In this document: positions 35,476 through 47,000 of the stretch, one piece after another
How positions within the stretch are numbered: the stretch's first letter is position 1
Layout of the letters: every line of letters begins with the position of its first letter
From: Euphorbia lathyris
Taxonomy: Eukaryota; Streptophyta; Magnoliopsida; Malpighiales; Euphorbiaceae
Reading direction: 5' to 3'
DNA length: 64,000 bases
Assembly: GCF_963576675.1 (NCBI RefSeq)
Contig: NC_088916.1
Location: 55,739,001 to 55,803,000 of the forward strand
Position numbers and translations under genes: made by a program
Notes under the pieces: generated by a model
The model's input: only the letters and a program-made list of their open reading frames with translations
Databases searched by the model: none
Told to the model about the DNA's origin: nothing

Positions 35476-36314
35476 AAAATCCGAAATCAAGCTTAAACTC
35501 TATAGAATTTTACTTTCAATTTTGAATTTCTCTACTTTTTCTTGAATTTCAATACATTTCCTTGTAATTTTTAGTTTATTCAAACAATCAAATTTCAGTT
35601 CTTATACTTTACATTTCCGGCCTTCTTACAATTTCGTAACCTTCTTGCAAGTTACTTATTTTTCTTTGGTTTACCTCTTGATACTCCGGATTTTAAGGAA
35701 TTATTCGGTTCATTTTATTCCTAACAATCGTTTGATTCCCAGATTCGACGCATTCTGAAGTGCTCTTATACTATTAACCAATGGCACGCGCATAATTCTA
35801 TTTCCACTACAAAAGAGCCATAACAGTTAGTTTAATCAATTTTAAAAATGTATATTTTAAATATATTAGTTGGTGAGTATAATTTTGAATTCTTATTAAT
35901 TAACGTCAAAAACACAAAGTTATCGTTAGGGATATTTTAGTTTTTAACTTTTTTATATCAATTTATTCAACGGTTGGACATAGTTCATAGGCCAGGTCGG
36001 GCTGAAGTAGGATATAATGGACTTTCGTCTAAAAATACTTAATCAAATTCCAACTTAGTTTAGACTATTGTTAATTTAGGGGGCCAGACTTAAAAACTAA
36101 ATCTCAGGTCGAATCCGAATAAGTTTTTATATATAAAATTAAAATTTACATTTAAAAAATAAAAAATAATGAATATTAATAAACGGGTTGTGCTGAACCA
36201 GCCAATCTTATTTATAATTTATAAAATAAATTGTAATTTCTTGTCTATTCTTTTTTTTTTTTTCTGATAAACAAAAATTATCAAAGAAAAAAAATGAGGC
36301 AAACTTGGGCCAGT
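35476..36314. other. AT-rich intergenic DNA
   Basis: Nothing was recognised apart from homopolymer runs near 36250. Confidence 0.4.
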
Positions 36315-36620
36315 CTAGATGTGTCGGATGGGCTTGAACATTTTCAATGAGAATATATATTCATATTTATTATTTTTTAGATATATTAAGACAATTAATG
36401 ACACACTTATTATTCCTTTTCCAAACTCTAAAAGCAATATTAGAAGTTGTGAGTTTGTTTCGATAATGATATCGTTGAGACCATAATTTTTAATCCAACT
36501 AAAGACTTCCCTCATATTAAGACCCTCGGTAAGTAAATGGTCGATATAGCAAGAGATGATACTATTCCTTGTTGCTATGAATTGCGAAGAACACAACCTT
36601 TGTGAGCCTACCACATAAGA
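36315..36620 (-). pseudogene. LINE RNase H fragment
   Basis: The minus frame contains ATRNSIISCYIDHLLTEGLN, MREVFSWIKNYGLNDIIIET and NSQLL. This is the middle of the RNase H-like domain that ends plant LINE ORF2. The frame then runs into unrelated AT-rich sequence. Confidence 0.65.
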
Positions 36621-36635
36621 ATAGTAATGTATCTT

Positions 36636-36711
36636 TTATCAAACAGTCTGCAATCAATGTTGCCGATGTGTTAGCTAAAGCGACTTGTTTTATGTCAGAT
36701 TGGTCTGCAAA
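36636..36711 (+). pseudogene. LINE RNase H C-terminal fragment, opposite strand
   Basis: The plus strand reads FIKQSAINVADVLAKATCFM and SDWSAN, the C-terminal block of the same RNase H family. It lies head to head with the minus-strand piece, which implies an inversion or two separate fragments. Confidence 0.6.
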
Positions 36712-36726
36712 CAATGTTAAAAAAAT

Positions 36727-37531
36727 GGTTAATTACAAATAACTACACTGTGATTTGGCCGATTTTTCGATGTGGTACCTGTGGTATTTTTTTTTGCAAA
36801 CACAATCTCGAGGTTGTCATCGTTAGCAAAATCAAGAAAACGGTAAAAATTCTGTTAAATCAAAGGGGCATTTTCGGGAAAAAAAAATTGACTTGTTTTT
36901 TTTACTTTTTTAGTTGACCTTCTTCTTCTTCCTTCTCTCTCCTCCTCTCTCCTTCTTTTTCCATTCTTCTTCTTCTTCTTCCTTCTCTCTCCTCTCTCCT
37001 TCTTCTTCCTTCTCTCTCCTCTCTCCTTCTTCTTCCATTCTTCTTTTTCTTCTTCTTCTTTTTTTTTAAAAATTCTGAAATTCTCAGATGTTCACGTCTG
37101 GAATTTCCAGATGGATTTCCAGAATTCTGGAAATTTCTGAAAAATTTCCAGAATTCTGGAAAACTTCCAGAATTTAAAAAAATAGAAAAAGAAAAAAAAG
37201 GAAGAAGAGGAGATAGAGGAGGAAGAAGAAGAAGAAAAGAGAGGAGGAGGAGGAAGAAGAAGATGATGATGATGAAGAACAATGGAAGAAGAAGATGAAG
37301 AAGAATGAAGAAGAAGGATTGAGGAGAGGGAGAAAGAAAAATAATAAAAAATAAAATAAAATTCGTTTTTCCCAAATTACCCCTCTGCCACGTCATCATT
37401 TTAACAGTTTCCATCAATTTGCCTTGATTTTGCTAACGGTGACAACCACAGGGTTATGTTTGCAAAAAAATTACCACAGGTACCACATCGCAAATCGGCC
37501 AAACCACATGGTAGTTATTTGTAATTAACCC
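36727..37531. mobile_element. Mutator-type element with CT/GA-rich hairpin interior
   Basis: The 805-bp element has inverted ends GGTTAATTACAAATAACTAC / complement, pairing over about 120 bp, and identical 9-bp flanks TAAAAAAAT (36718-36726, 37532-37540). The interior is a (CTT)n-rich stretch (36915-37070), a short palindromic core with GGAAATTTCCAG-type motifs (37080-37170) and a (GAA)n-rich stretch (37185-37340) that pairs with the first. It has no coding capacity. Confidence 0.85.
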
Positions 37532-37540
37532 TAAAAAAAT

Positions 37541-37890
37541 GGGAATGTACTTTCTAATAGTGAAGGCCAGTTCTGTGGTGCGGTTTTTAAACTTTTCCAA
37601 GGCAACTATCAAGTTAGAGATAGAGAAGCAGTGAGTATAAAGGAAGCACTAAGTTGATTAAAAAATAAAGTTTGAGAAGATGTGAGATTGAATCGGATAC
37701 TGGTAAGATACTTAATCTTAGGGAATGACCTTTTAGGTTTACTTATGGTTTTATATTAGAAAAGTGCAAATATCTGTTAAGTTCTTTAAATAACGTTAGT
37801 GTCAATTTCGTTAACCGTTCTGCGAATAGTGTAGCCTATGAATTTGCTTAAACTGCATACTCTATATCAAGACTGATGGAATGATTTTTA
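37541..37890 (+). pseudogene. LINE RNase H remnant
   Basis: Between stops the plus strand reads CGAVFKLFQGNYQVRDREAV and SIKEALS, then later blocks with SVNFVNRSANS-like sequence. These are RNase H motifs of plant LINEs. It is heavily decayed. Confidence 0.55.
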
Positions 37891-38059
37891 AGATCTCATG
37901 ATTTTATTTGTTTTATATTATATTCTAAGTTTCTAACTTTTATTAATGATTTTTTTAGCAATATTTGGATTTTTAAAAATTTAAAATTTGAGTGTCTGAT
38001 CTTAATTTTTACATAAGGAAGAGCTCAACTTGCCTAATGATTAAAGATGGAAGGCTTAA

Positions 38060-38917
38060 TTTTTAAAAGTTAAAACAACAATTTCCCATTTTTATTCAAC
38101 AACATATATTAATATATAGCGTCGTTTGGTTCACGATATATTTTTTATAAATATAGAAATAGAATATATATTTCTTAAAAATAATACTATTAATATTATG
38201 TTTGTTGGAATGAATGAAATAAAATCGAATAAAAAATATCTAATTTTATTTTTTAAATAATTATATTTTTTTTATATATTTTAAAATTTTAATTATTAAA
38301 ATTAATTATTCAAATATTTAATATATTATTTAAAAATAATGCAAAAGGAAAAATGTAAAAACCAACAAAATAACGTTAGTAAAAACTATTCAAGTTTAAA
38401 ATAAAAATCAAGTAATATATGTATAATTTACTTTGTTTTAATAAAGTAAGCTTTATTTTGTTTTTTCTACTATTGGATAGTGATGAACTTTGACAATGTA
38501 AGCTCGTCCAATTGTAAAAAAAACAAATTAAAATTTATTTTATTAAAAAAAAAGTAAACATTATGTTTATTTTGTTTTTAATAAATTAAATCTTATCCAA
38601 TTATAAAAAAAACAAATTAAAATTTATTTTATTAAAAACAAAATAAACATTATGTTTATTTTGTTTTTAATAAATTAAATCTTTGTTTTTTTTACAGCGA
38701 TAAACTTTGACAATATAAGGCACAGTAAGAATATTATTCTCACTCCGTTCCAAGAACCAATCCGTATGGTCGGTAATCTGACGTGTCGTTTTCCTTTTAC
38801 TGGATACCCTTATCCATCGTGAATGGAGATGTGGCATAATTCTTGTGGATATGGTGGGAATACCGCGCAGAAACTTTCCCGCTATTCCTCTTTCAGCTCC
38901 ACCACTATCACTGAAAT
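38060..38917 (+). other. AT-rich upstream region of the PPR gene
   Basis: It includes an 89-bp tandem repeat (38508-38690). From 38740 to the ATG at 38918 the DNA becomes less AT-rich and likely holds the promoter and 5' UTR; no clear TATA box was seen. Confidence 0.45.
38508..38690. repeat. two-copy 89-bp tandem repeat
   Basis: Copies starting CCAATTGTAAAAAAAAC (38508) and CCAATTATAAAAAAAAC (38597) are nearly identical. The flanking phrase AACTTTGACAAT at about 38487 and 38703 suggests a partial third copy. Confidence 0.8.
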
Positions 38918-41590
38918 ATGGAGAATTTGATCATACCCTCCGTTGCAAATTTCCCCGTACCAGCTGTAAATAAACAAGACACTCTTTCAGATTTCTCACT
39001 GCCTAAAGCCACCAAATCCTCTATCTCCTTCACCAATAATGCTCGCCAGAAAATTACCGATTCTCAATTGTATCATCTCTGCAAAATTGGTCGCTTAGAT
39101 GAGGCCATAACAGCCCTAGAATCTTTAGCTCAACATGGATCCAGGTTAAGCCCTAAAACCTTCCTCAATTTACTTCAGTCCTGCATTGACTCTAATTCTC
39201 TTACTCTTGGCCGCAAAGTCCATGCCCACATTCATTTGGTTGAAGATAAAAACCCCTTCCTTGAGACCAAGTTAGTCAGCATGTATGCCAAATGCGGCTG
39301 CTTAAGTGATGCACGTAAGCTGTTTGACCAAATGCGTGAGAGAAACTTGTACACATGGTCCGCGATGATCGGTGCGTATTCGAGAGAGCACAGGTGGAAG
39401 GAAGTTGTGGAAATTTTTTATATGATGATAGAAGACAATTGTTTACCCGATTGGTTTTTGGTGCCTAAGATATTGCAGGCGTGTGGAAATTGTGGGGATA
39501 TCCAGACAGGAAAAATGATACACTGTCTGGCGATCAAATGTGGAATTGATACTTACCCGTTTGTTAATAATTCGATTTTGGCTGTGTATGCGAAGTGTGG
39601 TAATATGAGCTTGGCTAAAAAGTGTTTTGAGAGCACAGATAGAAGAAATAGAGTGGCTTGGAATTCCTTGATATCTGGGTATTGCCAAAATGACGAGATT
39701 GAGGAAGCTCAAAGATTGTTTGATGCAATGTGTGAAGAAGGGATTGAACCATGTTTGGTGACTTGGAATACATTGATTGCTGGTTATAACCAGACAAGGT
39801 CTTCTGACATTGCAATGGAATTGATGAAGAAGATGGAAAGGTCTGGGGTAAATCCTGATGTTGTCACCTGGACGTCTATGATATCAGGACTTGCCCAGAA
39901 CAGTAGGACAATTGAGGCATTGGACATGTTCTGTGAGATGATTTTAGCTGGGGTTGAACCAAATGGAATAACTATTGCTAGTGTAATTTCAGCATGTGCA
40001 TTTTCAAAATCCTTACATAAAGGGTTACAATCTCACTCGGTTGCTATTAAGATGGGTTTTTTTGATGATATGCTAATTTGCAATTCACTCATTGACATGT
40101 ACTCTAAGTGTGGGGAGCTAGAATCTGCTTGGAAGGTATTTGATATGATGTCAGAGAAAGATGTTTGGAGTTGGAACTCGATGATTGGAGGGTATTGTCA
40201 AGCTGGATATTGTGGTAAAGCTTATGGGCTCTTCATGAAAATGCAAGAATCTGAAATGCAACCTGATGCCATCACGTGGAATAACATGATATCGGGATAT
40301 ATACAAAATGGAGATGAGGATCGAGCCATGGATATATTTTGGAGGATGGAAAAGGATGGAAATATCAAGAGGGATACTGCATCATGGAACTCTCTTATTT
40401 CTGGTTTTTTGCAAATTGAACAAAAACACAAGGCATTGAGCATGTTTCGACAAATGCAATTTAATTTTTTCAGTCCCAATTCTGTTACCATTTTGAGTGT
40501 TTTACCTGCTTTTGCAAGTTTACTTGCTCTAAATAAGGTAAAAGAGATCCATGCTTGTATATTACGAAGAAATTTAGAATCTGTGCTCCATATTACAAAT
40601 TCGCTGATAGACACTTATGCAAAGTCGGGGAAGCTAGAATATTCAAGAATTATATTTGATAGAACATTTTCGAAAGATTTTATCACCTGGAATTCACTGA
40701 TTGCTGGTTATGTTCTACTTGGTCGCTCAGATGTTGCACTTGATCTTGTTGATCAGATGAGAAAGCTAGGATTTAAGCCAAACAGAAGTACTTTCCTGAG
40801 CATTATCCTTGCATATGGTCTTGCTGGAATGATTGATGAGGGGGAGAGAGCTTTCTCTAGCATGATGGAAGATTATTGCATTGTACCATCTTTAGAACAT
40901 TATTCAGCTATGATAGTTTTGTATGGTCGTTCTGGGAAGCTCAAAGAGGCCATGGAATTTATAGACGATATGCCAGTCAATCCTGACTTCTCTATCTGGT
41001 CCGCCTTACTAACTGCCTGCTTCATTCATGGAGATTTTGAATTGGCAATCCATGCAGGCAAAAATTTACTTGACCTAGAGCCAGAGAATTTTTTGATACA
41101 CTGGTTAGTTTTTCAGGCATATACACTCTGTGGAAGAGCTGAAGATTCTTTGGAAGTAAAAAGGCTTGAGAAAGATAACAAAGTTGTGAAACTTGTTGGA
41201 CATAGCTGGATTGAAGTAAAAAACGTAGTGCATTCTTTCGTTTCTGGTGATAGTTCAAAATCATACTCAGACCTCCTATTTTGTTGGGTTGAAAGCATAT
41301 CAAAAGAAATGAAAGCATATGATCTACAGGACGGGTTTTCCATTGAGGAAGAAGACAAGGAAGAAATTATTGGAATACATAGTGAAAAACTTGCATTGGC
41401 ATTTGCCTTTGTTTGTGCATCTTCTCCACCTCAAACCATAAGAATTGTGAAAAACCTGAGAATGTGTGGGGATTGTCATAACATGGCTAAATATATCTCT
41501 ATGAAATATGGATGTGAAATATATGTGAGTGACTCAAATTGCTTCCACCATTTCAAAGCTGGGCATTGTTCCTGCAGGAATTACTGGTAG
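38918..41590 (+). CDS. DYW7-like: DYW-class pentatricopeptide repeat protein
   Basis: This is a single-exon gene of 890 aa. PPR motifs fill about residues 45-720 (for example NSLIDMYSKCGELESAWKVF and TWNSLIAGYVLLGRSDVALD), followed by E-type motifs and a DYW domain at the C terminus. PPR proteins of this class bind single-stranded RNA in plastids or mitochondria, and the DYW domain is a cytidine deaminase that makes C-to-U edits. The zinc-binding set is complete: His821, Glu823, Cys850 and Cys853 (HSEK and CGDC), and a later Cys-rich end. The last three residues are NYW instead of DYW. The sequence agrees throughout with Arabidopsis At1g19720. The N-terminus is Ser-rich with few acidic residues, in line with organelle import, but the compartment is not certain. 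Confidence 0.95.
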   Translation: MENLIIPSVANFPVPAVNKQDTLSDFSLPKATKSSISFTNNARQKITDSQLYHLCKIGRLDEAITALESLAQHGSRLSPKTFLNLLQSCIDSNSLTLGRKVHAHIHLVEDKNPFLETKLVSMYAKCGCLSDARKLFDQMRERNLYTWSAMIGAYSREHRWKEVVEIFYMMIEDNCLPDWFLVPKILQACGNCGDIQTGKMIHCLAIKCGIDTYPFVNNSILAVYAKCGNMSLAKKCFESTDRRNRVAWNSLISGYCQNDEIEEAQRLFDAMCEEGIEPCLVTWNTLIAGYNQTRSSDIAMELMKKMERSGVNPDVVTWTSMISGLAQNSRTIEALDMFCEMILAGVEPNGITIASVISACAFSKSLHKGLQSHSVAIKMGFFDDMLICNSLIDMYSKCGELESAWKVFDMMSEKDVWSWNSMIGGYCQAGYCGKAYGLFMKMQESEMQPDAITWNNMISGYIQNGDEDRAMDIFWRMEKDGNIKRDTASWNSLISGFLQIEQKHKALSMFRQMQFNFFSPNSVTILSVLPAFASLLALNKVKEIHACILRRNLESVLHITNSLIDTYAKSGKLEYSRIIFDRTFSKDFITWNSLIAGYVLLGRSDVALDLVDQMRKLGFKPNRSTFLSIILAYGLAGMIDEGERAFSSMMEDYCIVPSLEHYSAMIVLYGRSGKLKEAMEFIDDMPVNPDFSIWSALLTACFIHGDFELAIHAGKNLLDLEPENFLIHWLVFQAYTLCGRAEDSLEVKRLEKDNKVVKLVGHSWIEVKNVVHSFVSGDSSKSYSDLLFCWVESISKEMKAYDLQDGFSIEEEDKEEIIGIHSEKLALAFAFVCASSPPQTIRIVKNLRMCGDCHNMAKYISMKYGCEIYVSDSNCFHHFKAGHCSCRNYW

Positions 41591-42907
41591 AGTGGAACGT
41601 GATGACTGAATATGGATGAAAACTCTGTTCTGGTGCACCACAGTGGTTCATGAGCGTTCTGGCTATTGTTCAAGCTGCCATAATATGCTTCTGCCTCTAC
41701 CTCCATAAGATTCAGACAATTTGAATCTTTGCGGTCCTATGTGTCTCTTGCATTTTGTTTGAGATGAAGTCATTTGGAACTTGAAAGTACCATCCAAGGA
41801 CGTACACCAATCAGGTTTACAATGCAAAGGGTATTCCAGTGTACATCAAACAACAATTGTGTTAACAGGTATAGTATTTTCCAAACTGATAGTTGGGACA
41901 CCGATTCTAGTTGATTTTTTATCTGGATTCATAACAGATGATTAATTTTTCTATTTAACCCTTTGCCTTCCGTTTTCCAGAAATGGGTTAACTGCAATTT
42001 GCATAGCTTGGATGGTATTTTGACATATCCGTAGTTTTTCTGGCAATGACTTTGTGCCCCCATCTGGAATGGATTATGTTGAATCAGGTATTACCAATTC
42101 GCTATTTTTAGTTGCCACTATTTTTAACAATGGTTTGGGGGTCCCCGGTTATGAATTTTTACAGCTAACTGCAGTTATGTATTCTTCTTTCAGTGAAGTT
42201 TTTGTACTTTGCTGGTGCATATGCTAGATTCGGGAAAGGCAGAACTTCTACATGAAAATATTGTCTTCGGAGGAAGAGATGTAACATGTGAAGAGCTAAA
42301 TGATTTAACCGTCAGCATCATCTAAATTACAGTTGTTGCAGGGGAGCATACATCTTCATCCACATCTCTTTTGTGGTAGAGATATTCTGTAAGAAGTTGT
42401 TCCTCCTAGAAGTGATTATCATTACTCTACTATTCACCTCTATTTTTACGGAGAGAATATTGTAGCAGATTGCTTTTTGTCATGTCATGAATTGGACTCA
42501 TAAAGTATTTTCCAGGGACATGACTTCAAAAAGGTCAAAGATATATGAACCATTAGATCACAGATGAGGGACAGTGGTTTTCCCCGCTGAGCTCAAAGCA
42601 GTGGATTGCACAATCAGGCAAGCATTCATCATCCAGATAAAATCGGCAGAGAGAGAGAGATATATATTATGTTAGTTCCCAGTATCTTGAAAAAAGGGTT
42701 TTCACTATCTCTATATTTATTCATTCTTGTGAAGTTTTTGTAAGAGTAATATTTACTGAAAAAGAGATGTTAGAATAGGTCATAGTGGGAACTTCAAAAA
42801 CAGAGTCCATCCATTGAAAATGCTGTAAATCCGACGGAACTAGTTGCATTGAAAAAATTATCGGCCTTCATTAATAGAAATAATTTATTATTGGAAAAAA
42901 ACATTTT
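41591..42907 (+). other. 3' flank of the PPR gene
   Basis: The first kilobase is less AT-rich than typical intergenic DNA here and probably includes a 3' UTR, perhaps spliced (GTTTTCCAG at 41974-41982 resembles an acceptor). A (GA)n/(TA)n run lies at 42650-42668. Confidence 0.45.
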
Positions 42908-43303
42908 TTGATTTTTGTTGATTATGCTTTCGGTCCAATTTGATCAATTGAGCTCTTGATCAATTATAATCCGCAACATTGAGCCCTTGATTAACAGAAA
43001 AGATAGTTGTCAACATCAAACTCAGTTGAAAAAATTGTTGTACATTTCATATGCATCTTCTTTATAGCTGAAAGTGAGGTTTTACAGTATTTTTACAGCT
43101 ACATCAAGTAGGTAAAAAAAAAACTGATTTTGAACTGTTGTTTCAAATGCTGAAGAAAATAATAAATTTTTTAATTGAGTTTTATATTCACTGCTAATTT
43201 TTTTTGATAATCGAGGGTTTAATGTGTGCGATTATAATTGATTGAGGGTTCAATGCATCAAATTGAAAGATTAATAGCTTAATCAACAAAAATCGAATAG
43301 ATG
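42908..43303. mobile_element. TIR-type MITE
   Basis: The arms at about 42908-43000 and 43210-43303 are inverted copies (TTGATTTTTGTTGATTA and complement; GATCAATTATAATCCGCAAC opposite its partner). No clear target duplication was found. Confidence 0.7.
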
Positions 43304-44040
43304 AGGGATCTGAAGATGCTTTTTTCCTTTATTATTTTCATAAATCGGACTCACTTATATCAGTGATAGCTGATGTATCAAGTGAGTTTACGTTTAGACT
43401 TTATATTGTTGAAAGAACCCATTTAAAGGAACAATCTATAATAGATTCTCCACCTCATTTGTGTGCCCATACCCCACCATAAAATTCTTTGAAAAGGAAA
43501 ATTTCTGTACGTAGGTGGCTATTAGCAGGGAATAATTAAAAGCAATTCTACAATATCTTTTCCAGGGGATATTTGATTGTTGTTTGCTTCACGATATTTC
43601 TATAATCACATAGTTTATTGCTAGTAATAGTATAGTGATTATTAGAATATGTAAAAGCTTAATTATTTGAAGCAAGGAATACACGGCTTAGCTGTTTGCA
43701 TTTCCATGCACTGACCAAACTGCACGGTATTTAATAAACAATGAGAAAGAAAACCAATATATGATGGTTATAAATTCATGGAATTGTTTGTCATGATGGT
43801 GAATTCTTATCTTTGTTGGATCTGATTCTCGTCTCTTCAATTGCTTCCCTTGGTAGTGGAATGGAGAATTTGCTTCTGAAAAAGTTAGCTATTTTATACA
43901 AACTTCCACTCACCAAATACATCCTTTTCCTTCTCATAAATGCCAGGTTTTTATCTTCCCTTGTGCTTCCTGTGACACTAAACCCACTTCCTGAGCTCTT
44001 CACTCTTGATCTTCTCCAAGCCTTAGGTCTACACTGACAA
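43304..44040 (+). promoter_or_regulatory. upstream region of lectin gene 2
   Basis: The interval is a candidate promoter and 5' UTR. It has weak open frames on both strands (43791-44035) with no recognised domain. Confidence 0.3.
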
Positions 44041-47000
44041 ATGGTAAAAAGTTCTTAAATATAATTTGATGCTTTTTATTTGAAGTTGTTGTGCTGGGCT
44101 AACAAATCTCCCTGCAGAGCTGTGAGGACATCGAGAAGAAACCCATAGCTGTAGGGCCTTGGGGTGGTCAGGACGGACAACAGTGGGATGATGGTGTATA
44201 CTCCACGGTTAGGCAATTGGTGATATCTCATGGTCCAGGTATTGACTCTATCCAGATTGAGTATGATAAGAAAGGTACTTCCATATGGTCAGAGAAACAT
44301 GGTGGACATGTAGGCAACAAAGTAGACAAGGTAAGTAACAAGTCATGATCTATGAAATTGTTTCTTTGCCATTTACCTATTTGTCATATTAGACACCGCT
44401 AGATGTGCCTAAAATGTTGCTAGATGTGTGTTGCACTACTTTGGTTGTTGCTATGATTTAGGATTATGCATTACTTTCACATTTAAGTGTCTGTAGAACT
44501 TTGTTTAAGTGAGAACAAAAAAATATGAGAATTTCAGTATATATTCACTCCATTCTTCTTCTTTTTTAGATCTTTCTTACTGCTATGCTTTTGTTGTTTT
44601 CTTGTTTGAACCCAAACAGACACCAATCGAATTTTTTGAATGTATTATTTATGCCAAAGAATTCAATTTTCTCAGGTCAAGCTTGAATATCCAAATGAGT
44701 ATCTTACTTCCATCCATGGACACTATGGTAACGTAAATGGATGGGGGCCTGTATTTGTTCGTTCACTTACTTTCCAAAGCAATAAGAGAACATATGGACC
44801 CTTTGGCGTTGAACAAGGAACAAACTTCTCTTTTCCCATGACTGGAGGCAGGATTGTTGGTTTTTATGGCAAGAGTGGCTGGTTTCTTGATGCAATTGGT
44901 ATATACCTGAAGCCTTCTCAGCAGCAGAAGAGCTCCAAATCTCTTGTTCAAGCAAAGAGTTTTGTCAACAGTGGGACGGAAAATATGGGCTACTCTGTGA
45001 TACAAGGAAGTGCAGGCAACAATTATGACATAGTTGTTGCTGTGAGGCAGAAAGAGGAATTTGGCAGCCCTATGCAAAGTAAACCTCGTAAACACATTTC
45101 TTTTGAATCTGGTGATTCAGGAATTAATGACAAGGTGAGGATCTAGAGTCTCCAAATTTATGCTCAATTCATATATTTTTTCATTTTTTATATCCTACGA
45201 GTTCTAAACCAATAGCCTGAATATTCCAGACACCGAGAATCGAAAGTCTGCCTTCAAAAGTTGATGGGGTGATAACATATGGTCCCTGGGGAGGTATTGG
45301 TGGCTCCCGTTTCGATGATGGAATTTACACAGGAATCAGGCAAATTTATCTGTCGCGCAATGTTGGAATTGTATATATGCGAGTTCAGTATGATCGTGAT
45401 GGGGAAGCTGTTTGGGGAAGCAAACATGGAGGAACTGGAGGGTTTAAAACTGACAAGGTGACTCCACCTATTCTATATGTATAGTTCCTCTTACTGAAAA
45501 ATTGTTTCTTGGCTTTATAATGTTCTTGTTATCTTCTTGATGCCCTTTCTGCAGATAACTTTTGATTATCCATACGAAATTCTCACACACATATCAGGGA
45601 CCTATGGTCCTCTAATGTACATGGGACCTAACATTATGAAGTCACTCACTTTCTACACCAACAAGGGGAAGCATGGGCCATTTGGGGAAGAACAAGGTCC
45701 CTCTTTCTCAACCAAACCATATGAAGGAAAGATTGTTGGGTTCCATGGAAAGGAGGGTTTTTTCTTAGACGCCATTGGTGTGCAAGTGCTGGAAGGAAAA
45801 GTGAAACCTGCCAAGCATTATCTTTCTGATGCAATTGTCAAAACAGAATCAGATGTTGCTGAGATTGATAACTCTCCTTGGTCCAATAAACTAGTAGTTG
45901 CCAAACGAGGACCAACCGAAGAGGTAATACATAATGTCATAAATATAAACCAAATAAGGAAACAATAGCATAAACAATTAATGGGTTCGTTTAACGTTTG
46001 TTAATTTTTGTCAGGTTGCTTGTGGTGTGGTAAAAGAACCAGCTCCATGCGGTCCGGGGCCTTGGGGTGGAGATGGAGGAAGACCATGGGACGATGGAGT
46101 ATTTTCTGGGATAAAACAGATATTTATAACTAGAGCTGAAGCTATTTGTTCAATACAGATAGAGTATGATCGAAATGGACAATCTGTCTGGTCTGTGAAA
46201 CATGGAGGCCATGGAGGAACTGCCACAAATAGGGTAAGACCATTTCATGTTGTTTTGTTTTTTTTGATAATAAGACCATTTCATGTTTTAAACTAAGGAT
46301 AAGGTCCAAATTCGCTCCTAATATTTTTGGGAAATTGTAGATATATCCTAATGTAAGAAATGGTAAAATTTTGTCTCCACAATTCTAATATAGAGTAATT
46401 TTGGACTGAAGTCGGCATTTAACTTTTTGAAATTCAAAAAATAAACCCTAGTGCTTATGAGCTGGGCTTAAATTTTCTTTTTCTCCCATCCAAGCCAAAA
46501 CGACGCCATTTTTTGGGAAAAATGCACAACCTTAATCTACTCGGCGTGCAATCAACATCCCGCAGATGAGATAGAGGTATGAGAAGGGGAGGAACCACTC
46601 CTATAAGGGGGTGGTTTCCAAGTGCACCCCATATGCCCCCGTCTCTGAAGCATGTAAAAGTCCTGTTTTATGGATTCGGTTACGAGTCCAAAAGTGCTTC
46701 ATGCACTGTTACCTAGGGCTAAAACTGCTCAAGTTGGAAACGTTAAAGATAAAATTTTACCATTTCTTACATTAAATGTTTATCTGCACTTCCGCGGAAG
46801 CATTAGAGGTAAATTTGGACCTTATCTCTTTAAACTATAAAAGAAAGTATGGTGACTATTCTTTTTAGAGTTTTATGATTGAGCTCATGATATTTCAGTT
46901 TGTCACATTGAACCATTGATCTAACAAGACATTTAACTCATAATGTTTTATTTTTCCTTTAAAATAAGGTTGATTATGATAAATTGAGTTGGTGGTAATT

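Noticed and set aside
36902..37417. 171-codon minus frame rich in Lys, Arg and Glu
   Set aside because: It is a reading of the GAA/CTT tracts inside a Mutator-like element.
39443..41358. Several minus-strand frames of 66-130 codons
   Set aside because: They are shadows of the PPR coding sequence.
43791..44035. Small minus-strand gene (about 70-80 codons, basic, Ser-rich)
   Set aside because: There is no ATG at the start of the open frame, no known domain, and it overlaps the 5' region of lectin gene 2.
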